A DNA stretch of 64,000 nucleotides from Spirodela intermedia. Its lineage: Eukaryota > Streptophyta > Magnoliopsida > Alismatales > Araceae. Of the stretch, positions 22,301 to 34,131 are shown piece after piece. A model generated the notes under the pieces. The model worked only from the letters and a program-made list of their open reading frames with translations. It was not told the DNA's origin and made no database searches. The stretch spans positions 8,984,327 through 9,048,326 of the forward strand of contig LR746272.1 in NCBI GenBank assembly GCA_902729315.2. The letters run 5' to 3'. Positions within the stretch are counted from its first letter, which is position 1. Each line of letters starts with the position of its first letter. The translations under genes and the position numbers were made by a program.

Positions 22301-24799
22301 GCATACTTATTGAAGCTGGAAAGATCTTAGAGGCATAGAGCGTTGACTATCTGATGATCACAAATCCTTTTATACCAATAAGCTGCCTAAAATAATGAAA
22401 ATAATTCTTGACACCTTCCCTAGAGTTTTCATGATGGGGGTTATGAGATGTTTTCCTTCTATCCATTGTAGCTGCAGGAAAGTTAACCAACTGTTATTTA
22501 TTCGGCATAGACTGTCTCGTACACCTTTCTTGTCACAGATGCATGTGTCAAACTTTTCACACGTTTCCCCTTTATCAGAGTTCAGAGGTCTGGAGTTGCC
22601 AACAGGCTCTTTCAGTTTGAGGCAAATTAAAGCTGCCACGAGAAACTTCGACCCTGAAAACAAGATTGGGGAAGGTGGATTTGGTCCGGTTTACAAGGTC
22701 AGCCATGTGGCCATTGTTTCACTTGGTTTTGCTTTCTGTCCAAAACTCAGTCCTCATCGAAGTTTGAGGACCTAATAATACACGCACGTTGAAAATTTTC
22801 AGGGGATTCTTCCAGACGGCTCTATGATTGCCGTGAAGCAACTTTCGTCCAAGTCAAAGCAAGGAAATCGGGAGTTTGTGAATGAGATAGGCATGATATC
22901 GGCCCTACAGCATCCGAACCTCGTACGACTTTTTGGGTGCTGCATTGAAGGAAATCAGTTGCTGCTAATATACGAATACATGGAGAACAACAGCCTCGCC
23001 CGAGCCCTATTTGGTAACCATCTTATGATTTCGCGTTCCTAGTACTTTGGGGCCGCTACTTTCTGGGATTTTATTGGTTATATTTATTATATGAATGACT
23101 CGTAGTAAGGCGTGAATGTAACAGTCACGATGTTGATAGGTCCCGAAGGGTTAAGGTTGAATCTGGATTGGCAAACGAGGCGTAAAATTTGTATTGGAAT
23201 AGCAAGGGGCTTGGCCTACCTTCACGAAGAGTCGAGGCTAAAGATAGTTCATAGAGACATCAAAACGACGAATGTTCTTCTTGACAAAGATCTGAACGCG
23301 AAGATATCAGACTTCGGGCTGGCGAAACTCGACGAAGAGGAGAATACCCATATCAGCACCAGGATAGCAGGAACCATGTAAGCAAACTGTTTATTTGAAA
23401 TATTGGATTTTGGGTATGTTATTAGAATTTGGTTATTTGCCTTGAAATTCTTGATATAGTTCTTACTTTTAGAATTATTTATTTATATTCTATTAATCTT
23501 CTCGTAAAATCATACCCACCAACCCTTGCTTAATCTGTATAAATCATATATATCCGCTGTCAAGCTCAGAACTAGCTAATGCTGATCATGTGGCTGTTAC
23601 TTAAATCTTCTTCTTTGCTTGCATGGTTTAGACCATACTTTAAACTTTCGCAAGGTAGATCAAAGGACTGGATTACAGGAGACGCCTACGTCAGGTTGAT
23701 TATATACCCATCGTATATGCCCAGATTCTGATTATAACCATGTTAAACAAAATAAAACACGTAAATGTCAATGGTGCATTCGTAGGCACCTTCTGCCTTG
23801 TAGGTACTGAATTGATGCAGTTATCCTTTTTCTCACTTTCTAATTGAGCGTTTGGTCACAATCTGAATGGCAAGATGGTTCAGGGTTTTTTTTTAAAATC
23901 TTCATTAGTGGTAAGTCAAAGATCTACTATGACTTGGACTTTCTAAATGTGGGCAGATCTAGACAATATGATGGCTCTCCTGGTCTCCCATTGGATTCTC
24001 TTTGTGGATAATTAATCTGAATGCTCTGCGTTTATTATCAACCACATGATACACAAGAAAAGCACTAATTTGGTTTGCCACCATTATTATCTCTTATGCT
24101 GACAAGCATTTCCTTGCCGTCCTTCAGGGGTTATATGGCTCCTGAGTATGCCACGAGGGGTCACCTGACAGAAAAAGCAGATGTCTACAGCTTTGGCGTC
24201 GTCGCATTGGAGATTGTCAGCGGAAAGAGTAACGCCAAATATCTCCCCAAAGATGACTACATCTATCTTCTCGATTGGGTACCCAATCTCCTTGTCCTCT
24301 GCTGTACAACGTTGATTGTTCAAACATATTCAAGTTTAAAGGAAAATCCCTGAAAAATAATCAAGAATGCAACAATATTTAAATTCCATGCTAATCTTGT
24401 TTGTATTCCTTTTCTCAGGCCTGTGTGCTCCAGGAGAAGGGCACCCTCCTCGACCTGGTCGATCCCGCCCTGGGCACCAACTTCTCCATTGAGGAAGCGC
24501 AGCAGATGCTGAACCTAGGCCTCCTGTGCACCAACCAATCCCCGACCCTTCGGCCTGCCATGTCCACTGTCGTCAGCATGCTCGAGGGCCACACGCCCGT
24601 GCCAGTCCCCACCATGAAGGTCAACCGCACAGAGAGCATGGAGCTGAGATTCAGGGCGATCGAGACGCCCTCTTGGGATGGTGATAGCCAGGCCGTGTCC
24701 ATGGGCGCACATATGGCAAATTCCTCCTTTTCTATTCAGAGCAGCAAAGAAGACCTCTTTCGCTCCACCACTTCCCGGCTTCTCGATGATTTCGGGTAG
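16356..24799 (+). CDS. RLK2: LRR-malectin receptor-like Ser/Thr kinase (subfamily VIII-2 type), complete, 24 exons
   Basis: Exons: 16356-16479, 16955-17141, 17246-17317, 17444-17515, 17630-17701, 17816-17887, 18026-18097, 18188-18259, 18364-18435, 18526-18597, 18683-18754, 19667-19738, 19883-19948, 20045-20110, 20191-20229, 20320-20369, 20535-20905, 21276-21471, 21549-21692, 22579-22697, 22803-23013, 23140-23377, 24128-24278, 24419-24799. They sum to 3063 nt, 1020 residues. Domains: signal peptide ~1-35, LRR cap region to ~104, ten 24-residue LRRs ~104-343 and further repeats to ~390, Cys-containing linker to ~417, malectin ~418-606, transmembrane ~616-640, kinase ~675-950. Catalytic residues visible: K706, HRD 802-804, DFG 822-824. 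The start is the first ATG before a hydrophobic stretch and is shared with the paralog exons. Likely a cell-surface receptor; ligand unknown. Confidence 0.92.
16836..16892. repeat. CT-rich and AT microsatellites in RLK2 intron 1
   Basis: Interrupted (CT)n at 16836-16869 followed by (TA)n at about 16874-16892. Confidence 0.9.
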
Positions 24800-26099
24800 C
24801 CTTGATGCTGAGATTGCATATATTAAATATTGATTCTTGTAAGGTATGTTTGTGATTTCATGTTGTACAAAAACTCTATCTTTCCCAAATCAATCAGTGA
24901 GGTTTTTTCTCCATCGTCCGCTCTCCACCACCTCACCTCGCCCCTCTCTCTCTCTCTCGTCTCGTTTGCCCTCCAACCCGCGGGGGCATCGTTTCGTCAG
25001 CGTATTCTGCGACCTTTCTCCTCCGATGTGACCACACTCGCCAACACATTTCCACACTCTCTACTCGACCAAGTCATTGCTTGGTTCTCTTCACTTGAAA
25101 GTCCTTTTGAAGCTTATCCATTTCTTAGAGCGATGTCGACACCTGATGCTCCCTACATCGAAATCAGCGCAGCTTGGACCCGATGTTGACCATACCATTT
25201 TTTATTCTTTCTTTTATTGTTTTCCATTGACTTTATTATTAACCACTTGATGAGGCACGGCTATTGCCGCCCCATTAGCCCCATCTGCAGCTTATTCCAA
25301 GAATAGTGGGCTGTGCCAGATATTCACCAGAGTTTAGTCTGTTGAGCTTATATCTTTGGTATTTAGAGGAGATAGTCGTTCCTGATTGGTGGTCAACGAT
25401 AAAAAATGGTCTGACTTTGGTGGATGGGTGGGTGTTCTAATGTTGGTCTATTTGGCCGTGGGTAATTTATTTTTATATCACTTTTTTATGTTGCATGCGG
25501 GCAAATTTCATTTCTGCATATTCATTGCTGTGGATAAACTGACCATCGTGGAGGGTGGATTCGGTAAAGGTCACCATCAGTTCAGTCAACTGGGAACGTG
25601 GTCAATGGCCGTGTGGGTCAACGGCCACGTTTGCATGGAAGGCTCATGATGTCCACAGTTAATATTATTCGATAGCTGATTACGGCTAACTGTCAATAGG
25701 CAAGCTTGAGCGTGCAATTATGTAGGGTAGGGAATATACGCGAACTAATTTCCCTAGATGTTATTAGTAATTCCCTAAGAAAACATTGGTCGTCAAACTA
25801 GGTACAAATGAGGTCATCGAAGTCAATAGACCTAACGTTATCAGATTATCAAAACACCTATATCACATCACAAAGTAAATGTGATTTAAGCAAATGTAAC
25901 GATGTTTCTACTGCAATGTGAGATTTGCCTGAGGACATCGATGCAAATGGGAACCTAACATCTTTATTGTGCAGAAAGATGAAAGTGATCAAGAAGAAAA
26001 CAAAGACAACGGCTAGTTGACGTTTGAAGAAGATAAACATGCTGAAGCCACTCTACACGTGGCCCATGTATCCTTAAACTCTGTCATAGGACTTACACA
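24800..26099 (+). other. 3' flank of RLK2, partly shared with 39770-40480
   Basis: Non-coding sequence after the stop codon. From about 25128 to 25910 it is collinear with 39770-40480, which lies beyond the RLK3 pseudogene; shared landmarks include 'ggcacggctattgccgcccc' and 'gatttaagca'. The first part also matches the RLK1 3' flank. Open stretches here (for example 24830-25189) look spurious. From 25911 to 26099 I see nothing recognisable. Confidence 0.6.
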
Positions 26100-28950
26100 A
26101 CATGGGGTACTATTAAGTTGGGAGATATTATACACATAATGAAGTTATCAGAATTCTTATAAATAGTGGAGTTACTCATAATTCCTTGTGCAGAAAACTA
26201 CTAAAATAACTAACATTATAGATCAATGAATTACATATTTATGAAATCATGTTGGGAATGGAGACATTGTGCATGGGACTGAAATTTGTCATAATGTGCT
26301 GATAAAAATTCATGACCTTATGATCATCTAAATTTTTTTACCCCTTGATATGAGCAGCATAGATATAATATTTGGTGTTTAATGGTTGAAGACACTGGGT
26401 TACATTCAATCAAACTATGACTACCTTCTCATGAAGTTTATGCTCAAAGACCTTTGAAAGGTAATCCTAGTCCCAGCAAAAAAGTCATGATCTTAAAAAT
26501 AAATGGACTAAGAGTTTAGAAAAATTCAAACTTATATAGTTGAATTACATCAAGTTTCAACTTATGAGGATTGTAGCTTTTCTAGTAGGGCTCAATCAAA
26601 CACATCATCGATCAGTCAATCAACGTCATCGTAAACACTCAACCAATCGACCTCAGACAATACCTGCATTTTTACTTTTAAAAAAATGGGATTTAAAGAC
26701 GTTCAATTATTATTTTCAATATGGATAATTCGTCGCTCTAACAGCCGCAAGCCATGTTTATTAGTAAAATGAAGGATAGAAGTTGATGGTTTTCTATTGA
26801 TTACTAAGCCTTAAACAAAATCAGTGCCAAATAAATTTTCAATTCTAGTGGTTGACGAATTATTAGACAAGTTATATGGTATGTTCATAATATCTAAACA
26901 TTTTTTAAAATCAAGATACCATCATGCACATATAAAGTAAGATCTCAAACCAAAGATGGCTTTTAAAACTCATTATAGCCATTATGAATTTAAGATGATG
27001 CTCTTCAAATTGTCAAATGCCTCAAGTATATTTTAATTATTGATGAATTATTATTTTTACCCTTAGATCGATTTGTCCTAGTACTTTTTAATGATACTTT
27101 TGTCTACAAAAAAACTAAGGATGATAACAAACATGACCTACAATAGGTCTTCTATGTATTGTCTTAAAATTATTTGCATATTAATGCCAAAAATATCCTT
27201 TTGTCCAGCAGCAAATGAAGTACCTAGGGCATTGAATATCTCCCAAAGGCATGTGTATGAACACAAGGAAGAACCTCAACCATTATCAATCAACTTGTGC
27301 CCAAAAACCCCTATGAGTTAAGAGGGTTCTTATGGCTGGCTGGATACTATCACATGTTTGTAACTGGGTGTGCATATTGCCTAGCCTCTTAATCAACTTC
27401 TGAAAGCTAATATTTTTCATTGGTCTTACCAAACACAACAAACATTTGAAGAGCTCAAGAAAAGTATGTTGGCTTTGTTTAATTTCTCTCAACCTTTCAC
27501 TGTTGAGACAAATGGCTCAAGTTTAGGACTCAAGGTGGTGCTCATGTAGCAAGGCAAGCCCATTGCTTACTTCAATCAACCATTACCAATGAAATCAAGA
27601 TCAAAATTGGCATACAAAAGGGAACTAATTGTTAACATTGGTAGTACATAAATAAAAATAATAATTACTATTTTAGCACTTTATAATATGGATTATTATT
27701 ATAGCTCTCTTGAAGTTAATAGACTTCAACTTCAACCTCAACTTCAAAATTAAATACTTTGAAGTTGACAAAGTTAAATACAGCTTCAAAAGTTGACAAA
27801 GCTAATAGACTTCAACTTTGAAATTAAATACAAGGAAAAAGAAACAAAGTCATCAATGCTCTCTCAAGATCTCCTCTCCTTGTTGACTCAAGGATGAATT
27901 TGGTATCTACTTCTCATTTCCTTGACATTGCCACTATCAACTAAGAGGTGAAAAAGGACACCAGACTCTACCCCATCAAACATGTCTTACTCAACAACTC
28001 ATAATCATTTCTCAATTATTCATTACATAAGATAACACTCTTTTACAAAGAGAGAATGGTATTACTCCCTTCCTCATCACTTGTTCTGATTTTTTGAAAA
28101 AAATCCATATCAATGTAGTTGGGGACACTTTTATTTCCTTATGACTTACAAATGAATTATTCAACACTGTACTAATTAGGACTAAAGAAGCAAATTAAGC
28201 AACTAATGAATGACAACCTCATTTTCCAATAATATAAATCACCTCACTAAGACTAGAAGAATCATTACAACCACTATCAATTCCAAATCAAATATTAGAG
28301 GACCTCTCGATGAACTTCATCAAAAGGTTGTACAAGTCATTAACGATTGACTCTATTCTCGAGGTTATTGATTATATCATTACATGGTTTTTCAAATGTT
28401 ATATTGTCTAATTGTGGTAGTATTTTTACTAGCACATTTTATTGAGAATCTGAATTGAGGATGAGTTCATTGTACCATCTTCAAATTGACAATCTAACTA
28501 AAGTTGTTAGCAAATACTTAGAGAATTACTTAAGGTGTTTTAAAGCTAACAAGCCTAAACAATGGCCATAATTGCTACATTGGGCTAAGCTCAACTATGA
28601 CACTTCCTACCACACATCTATAAAGATGGCGCCATTTAGTGCAGTTTATGGACTAGATCCACCCACATTCATTCATTACAAATTGACTCCTCCCACTGAT
28701 GAAGTGGATGAACTTTTCATTGTAAGAGATTATATTATGAAGCTCCTCAAGCTATATCTTAAACAAGTTCAAGTCCAAATGAAAACCTAGACAAAAATAT
28801 TGATGGGACATTCAATTTGATGTGGATGACTATGTTCATTTGAAACTCAGACCCTATAGAAAATGATCACTTATTAAGAAAGAAAATGAAAGAATTAGCT
28901 CAAGGTATTCTTGACTTTATCATAGTCTAGAAAGAGTTGGGTCAATACTT
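26100..28950 (+). mobile_element. Decayed Ty3/gypsy pol relic (protease, reverse transcriptase, RNase H, integrase)
   Basis: Read in shifting + frames: a protease active-site-like block (about 26158-26190, Asp replaced by Asn), then reverse transcriptase from about 26950. Its catalytic FDD block reads F-N-D at about 27085-27100. RNase H-like sequence follows at about 27480-27660 and an integrase C-terminal region at 28572-28790 (motifs such as YHTSIKMAPF and AVYGLDPP). Stops, frameshifts and altered catalytic residues show it is dead. It is a longer copy of the relic at 6951-8400 in the matching spacer. Confidence 0.8.
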
Positions 28951-29349
28951 TACAAGTTTGATCTTCTCTTCTACTGATTTTTTCACCTGGTATTTGATGT
29001 GACTTAGTCGTTGTATAATAAATCACACAAATTTAAAATTTATAAAATTAGAAAATATGAATTTTTAGATATTTAAAAGTATTTCTAAAAAAATATATTA
29101 ATTATAATTTAATAAAAACTTCCGAAAAATAGTGATAATTATTCAAATCGATCACAGGGATGTAATCTAATATTAGGTAATTATTCATAATTTTCTTTAA
29201 ATAATAATATTTTCTATAAATTTTACACTACAAAATAAAAATAAAATAGATTTAAAATTTACAAAAAAGAAAAATAAGGGTGCAGAAATCAAGATGACGT
29301 TAGCACCCAACGAATGTGAATCTAGTAGAAATAGAGTTCCGTCTGATGA
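28951..29349. other. AT-rich spacer, nothing recognised
   Basis: Very AT-rich sequence between the gypsy relic and the shared repeat block. No ORF or domain is seen; it may be terminal sequence of the retroelement. Confidence 0.4.
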
Positions 29350-30755
29350 TTCTTACGTAAGTAATTATAGATAATTTAATTAATTAAATTAAGATCTATA
29401 AAAACTAAAATAATCGTAATTGAATTAAGTATATCTTGATAAATTTAAATCACACAAATTATCATTAAATGAAGTAGAAATTAAGTTCAAAGTAGAAAAT
29501 TAGAGTTCCGACGTCACGGAGGTGATGCGTTAGTGATGCACCGGAATCTTGAGCGTTCAAGAGGATTGTCATGCAGTGTCCACGACCTCGAAGGTTCTTC
29601 TTGAAAAAAGATGACGTGGGCAATCTTTAAATCTCTTTGCAAAGTCTAGAAATCAATGAAATGAGTCATCGAATCATCTCCGATAGCTATTACCCGACGG
29701 AGCAGAAAAACAACGACTTTGTGGCTCTCTGGCGATTGTCACTTGATGGAGAAGAGTTGGATGGAAGTGGGGCATGTGTCAAAGAGCTTCATCCTTACGT
29801 TCGCGCAGTAAGAGGAAGCTTCTCATCGCATTCAGTATGCTCTCAGAAGGTGGTGACTCGTCTCTTAGTGGATCGTCATCTTCCCGACGACGGCTTGTTT
29901 GTCGATCAATGGGAGATGATTTACTTGATAGATTCATGATCTTTTTATCGCAAATCGTTCAACAATTTTAGTAACAATACTCCGTGAATCGCATTGGCAA
30001 TATTTTCATTGATGATCCAATGATTTTGATGGCTTAATCTTTCACCAGCAATCAAGAAAGTTGTGATAATTAAATAAAAATATGAGTTTTGACTCTAGGA
30101 GGATTCAAACCCACGCCGGTTGCTCGCCCACATGAGAGAGATTGAAATAAATACTCTAATGCCCTTATCAAGTGACGTCATCATGATATATGTATGTTAT
30201 AAAAAAGAGGTATTGTAAGTATTAAAATCATTGAAGCCTTTTGGGGGAAGGTGTGACACGGGTTTAATCTCACATCATTTGTGCACCAAAGTTTTGAACG
30301 AATATACACTAATATTACATTTACAAGCAAGTCCCTTTCTCCTACGTGTACGACCACTCGTTGCCCCACAATCGATTGGCCATTAGTGACGTGGAAGGAG
30401 AGTGGTGCACACGTGCCCATATCGGTCCTAGTCACTCGAGCCCCTACTCGCGGCTCCTCCCCGACTATACTTCCGACCCATTTGCGGGCTCGGCTGGCTG
30501 ATAGGTACCCCTCCATTTTGCTATATTTTTATTTTTATTTCTTTTTCTTTATTTATCTCAAAAGTAAGATAGTAAAAATCATATAAATTCATATAAAATT
30601 ACATAATTAACCAAAAATTCACGTTAATTAAATAAAAATCACTTTTCATATTTTAACATAAATATAAGTCTATTTATCATGAGTTAAGGCTAAAAATATA
30701 TTATTTACTAATTATTAACTCATGATAATGAAGACTTATCAATATTTCATGTGTC
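29350..30755. repeat. Shared spacer repeat block, copy 2 (pairs with about 8860-10310)
   Basis: Collinear with the block in the first spacer. This copy is GC-richer and keeps more CpG. Short ORFs at 29637-29971 and on both strands at 30181-30586 do not survive in the other copy, so I do not call genes. Confidence 0.7.
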
Positions 30756-32039
30756 TCATATATCTAACCTCTACATGGTATTGAAACTTTCTCATTGTAG
30801 TAAACTTTTACCTTGTACCTTGATGAGATGGAGTGGATGCTCTACGTAGAAGATGTGCTAATAGTGAGAGACACTCTAGTAAACCTATAAGTTCTCATTT
30901 TGTGACGAAGTTTGTCAAACTTTGAAATCTCATGAGAGCTTGTATTTACTTTATTACGAAGGTTCTCAACATTCCACCTTTAAGATAAGGTGAAAGCCAT
31001 AGGGGGAATATTTATAAGCCTCCTATCAAGATATAGTCAAGATGAAAGAAGTTAAAAACTTCTTTCAAACCAACTACTGCACATTGAAGTTAGTAAGCAT
31101 CCAAGTGTGAAAGAGAAGGTTGAGGGTTATAAATAAGAGGTACCATGTTGTATGGAAGGCAGGAAGAAACATTTGGTCTCCATGACTCAAACCCCATTTT
31201 TCCTAAACCCTTGTTTCCTATTCTTCTCAAAAGAAATTACATTATACTTTGGGACAAGGTTATTATCACAAATAAATGAAATTAAGATTGACACTACAAT
31301 TATAAGTGAGGGTGATGTCATCAAAGGACCACATTTAGGAAGGAGTGGACCAATCTCCACAACCAATCATCCACCCCTGATGAAGGTGGCAAGTTGTCTA
31401 TTTCCATATTGATAACTTTATTCAACAGTATGAACTCTTCTATATTCCTAAAGTTTCTTTTTGTAAACCCTATAATTGTTGAGTTCATCAAGGCTACAAG
31501 GTTGTTGGAAGCATTTTAGGGGTGGTTTCTTAAATATTCAATAATATATTTTAGGATTATTTGTAAGTTGGAAGTAGCCCCTCATTAATAATGTATATCA
31601 CCCAATGGTGGGATGTTCTTTGAATTAGAGTTCTGGATGTCAATTTGGTGTTGACAAATCAAATGATTGATAGTCTTTATTTGCTCACTAACTGCTTCCC
31701 TTACATGTGCTGATGTTGATAAATTAACCATTTTGGAAGGTGGATTCTTAGATGTCACCACTCTTTCATATAAAATGATTTCATGATTTTTCAACATTAC
31801 ACAGTTCCCCCAAGGTTCCAACTTGTGAATAGCTCATCATGATCTTTCAACATTTCTTGTCTTCATAGAAGAGGAGTGCCAAATGTAGAGATGGGTAGAT
31901 AAGCATCAAACCTTGACCTGAAATTGGTGACATGATTTGGGATTAAATTGAGAGTTAGGGAGAGAGAGAGAGAGAGAGAGAGAGAGGTGGTGGGAGGGGT
32001 ATGCTTGTTGACACAACTATGCAAGACATGCAAATCAAC
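30756..32039. other. Spacer without recognised gene
   Basis: Occupies the position taken by the copia relic in the first spacer but shows no clear copia domains. A segment at about 31700-31830 resembles 32085-32200 ('tgttgataa...aaccatttt', 'ttcaacatta'), so it holds a diverged local duplication. Short ORFs here (for example 31152-31412) have no recognisable motif. Confidence 0.4.
31960..31986. repeat. (AG)n microsatellite
   Basis: Uninterrupted AG dinucleotide run. Confidence 0.95.
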
Positions 32040-32460
32040 AGATTGACATGGAGTTTGTTGTCCCTTAGTGAGTGTTAATTTCACAAGTGTTGGTGTTGAT
32101 AAGGTAACTATTTTGGGGGTGAGTTTGTTAGATGGTCATTAACTTCGTTATTGTGTTTTCAACATTAAATGATCCCCCTAGATTTCAAGTCTTGAATGGT
32201 CCCACATGAGGGCCAAATGTCATGGTCAATGGCAAAATCTGCAAGGTAAATCTTGTCCAATATATAATGGTACAAATTGTCATGCCCATATTGATGTGGG
32301 CCACCGTGTGGGACCTCACAGATGACAACGATAATAAAATTATAAGTTTTTAATCCCTTTTAACGATGTACAATGGTTGGATTAAAGTGTTTTTCCCATG
32401 TAACCTCGTATTATTGACCAAGGGTAGTTCAACCAAACCCCTTGCCTTTATGAAGCAATA
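32040..32460. repeat. Shared spacer block, copy 2 (pairs with about 14140-14530)
   Basis: Collinear with the block upstream of the 14.5-kb exon-1 relic, in the same order within the duplicated unit. No coding content is seen. Confidence 0.7.
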
Positions 32461-32479
32461 GGTCAATCGGAGGGGGGAC

Positions 32480-33575
32480 GTGACCAGAGGCTTTTCGAGG
32501 CTCGAGTGCCAACAGAGGACACCGGAGGGGGGACGTGGCGCCGTTGATGAGCTCCGTCATCCTCGTCAACATCCGTACCAGCGGTCTCACATTGACTTTG
32601 TACTGGCTGAAACGTGGTTCTTGAATGAAACTGGGGTCCGCCGATCGATCCATTCTCCTGGTGCTCGTCAGTCGAGATGTCCGCCTGCGTTGCCCCCACC
32701 GCGCCACCCGAAGTCGCTGGATATATCCGCTGGAACGGCGTTCCACCGAGACAAAACCTCCTGCCGACGGATTCCTGTCGACGGGCGCCGGCGCCAAGTG
32801 AGATCTTCCCGGTTCAGTTCCTTCTTTCGACTGTGTCCTCTGTATGGGCCGTACTTGTTCTTCGACCGGGAGGCGACGGGAAGAGGACGAGGAGCGAGAT
32901 GAGAGCAGCCGCTTCGGCGGCGCTCCCCCGAGCTTTATTCTTCTTCCTCCTCGTGGCGGCGACTCTGAACTGCTGTCTCCGGGGCCGGGGATCCCACGCG
33001 CAGACTCTGCCCCCGGAGGAAGGTGAGTTATACCGAAGATCACTCTCCTCCGTTCTGCTCCTCCTCGCCACGGGATCGGCTGCTCTGTCTCGCTCTCGCT
33101 GTCTTCTGAACTTTCTCGTCTTCTCAAGCCTGGGGGCTATCTTGGTGACAATCGCTCAGATTTTTTGTTTTTAAATGGGCAAAAAATTTCCTCTCGGCGC
33201 GCATCGATTAGGTAAATTCTCTCGGCAATCAGAAAATTTTTATTCAGATACAGAACCATCTTCGCCTGATTCCATTGTTCTCAATAATGACTATACAAGA
33301 ATTGACTTCATTCATCAGATGTACAAATATAATGTTATTATAGATCTTTATTAATTTTCCTTAACTGGTTCCTCGCTCTCTCTTTCTCTCTCTCTCTCCA
33401 TTCTCAACTACTCTCGTATTCTCAGGCTTGGGGGGGTGGCGACCATCGGTCAGCTTTTTCCGTCTTAAATGGGCAAAATACTTCCTCTCTTTGCCCGCAT
33501 CGAGTAAGAAATTCCCCAAGGAATCAGAAAATGTTCAAAGCGTATTCAGGTACAGAACCATCTTCGACATCGATC
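32480..33575 (+). pseudogene. Orphan receptor promoter / exon 1 / intron 1 module
   Basis: Bases 32899-33022 form an intact signal-peptide exon: start codon, 41 codons, a hydrophobic core (ALFFFLLVAATL), HAQTL, and a GTGAGT donor in the family's normal phase. No exon 2 follows. Intron-1-like segments come next (about 33100-33260 and 33410-33570), then a second exon 1 at 34132. It parallels the truncated module at 14540-15480. It could be transcribed as an alternative first exon, but RLK3 has lost exon 2, so no in-frame product is apparent. Confidence 0.75.
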
Positions 33576-34131
33576 AAGTCATGGGAGTGGGGCCCCAAAT
33601 CCCACAGGGTCTGACCTCGATCAAGGCTCTCCACACGGATCTTTACGGTTCTTCGTCTATCAAATTGATCGCTCCGTTATGAAATTAGGAAAGAGTTAAG
33701 AAGGAGTTGCCGTCACCTTCATTTCTGCGTGAATATCTCGGATTGACTTCTGCAGTTGGTGGAAAGAAACGTGCGAAAGATGGTCGTCATCCTTCTCTTG
33801 GAGGTCGTCAGCCAAGTTGCCCACCTGCGCCGCCTCTCCTCCCCCCGACCGGAGTCAGTTGCCACTGCTGGCGTCAATCACCATCATTGGACGGCTTCTT
33901 TCAATATTCCAAAATATTCGCCAGCGGCGCCGCCAAGACCCCACCCCTCCCCTCTTCTTTCGTGTCTGTGCTCGGTCCACGCCCCATGGTGTAGACTCCA
34001 TCTCCGGCCATCCCTCCCTCCCTCGCATGTGAGAGGAAATCGCTAGGATTATCAGTTTGCTTCGTTGCACCTCCCCCGGCTACCACCAGTTCTTCGAGCA
34101 GGACACGACGGGGAAGAAGACGAGAAGAGAG
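33576..34131 (+). other. 5' flank of the RLK3 pseudogene
   Basis: Similar to 15690-16355 upstream of RLK2; both contain 'caaattgatcgctcc' and 'ccatctccggccatccctcc'. Ancestral promoter/5' UTR sequence. No TATA box was recognised with confidence. Confidence 0.5.

Noticed and set aside
24830-25189. Open frame of 119 codons after RLK2
   Set aside because: It lies in the 3' flank; the homologous flanks at 6800-6940 and 39720-39860 do not keep the frame, and the sequence is CT-rich low complexity.
28572-28790. Open frame resembling an integrase C-terminal region
   Set aside because: Fragment of the gypsy relic; upstream pol parts are broken and the catalytic motifs are altered.
32429-33127. Long open frame (232 codons) on the minus strand, with similar minus-strand frames at 14550-14924, 33901-34455 and 51703-51969
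   Set aside because: It lies antisense to the GC-rich signal-peptide exon module, which is itself repeated; recurrence follows from copying of that module. No recognisable domain, and many overlapping frames are open on both strands.
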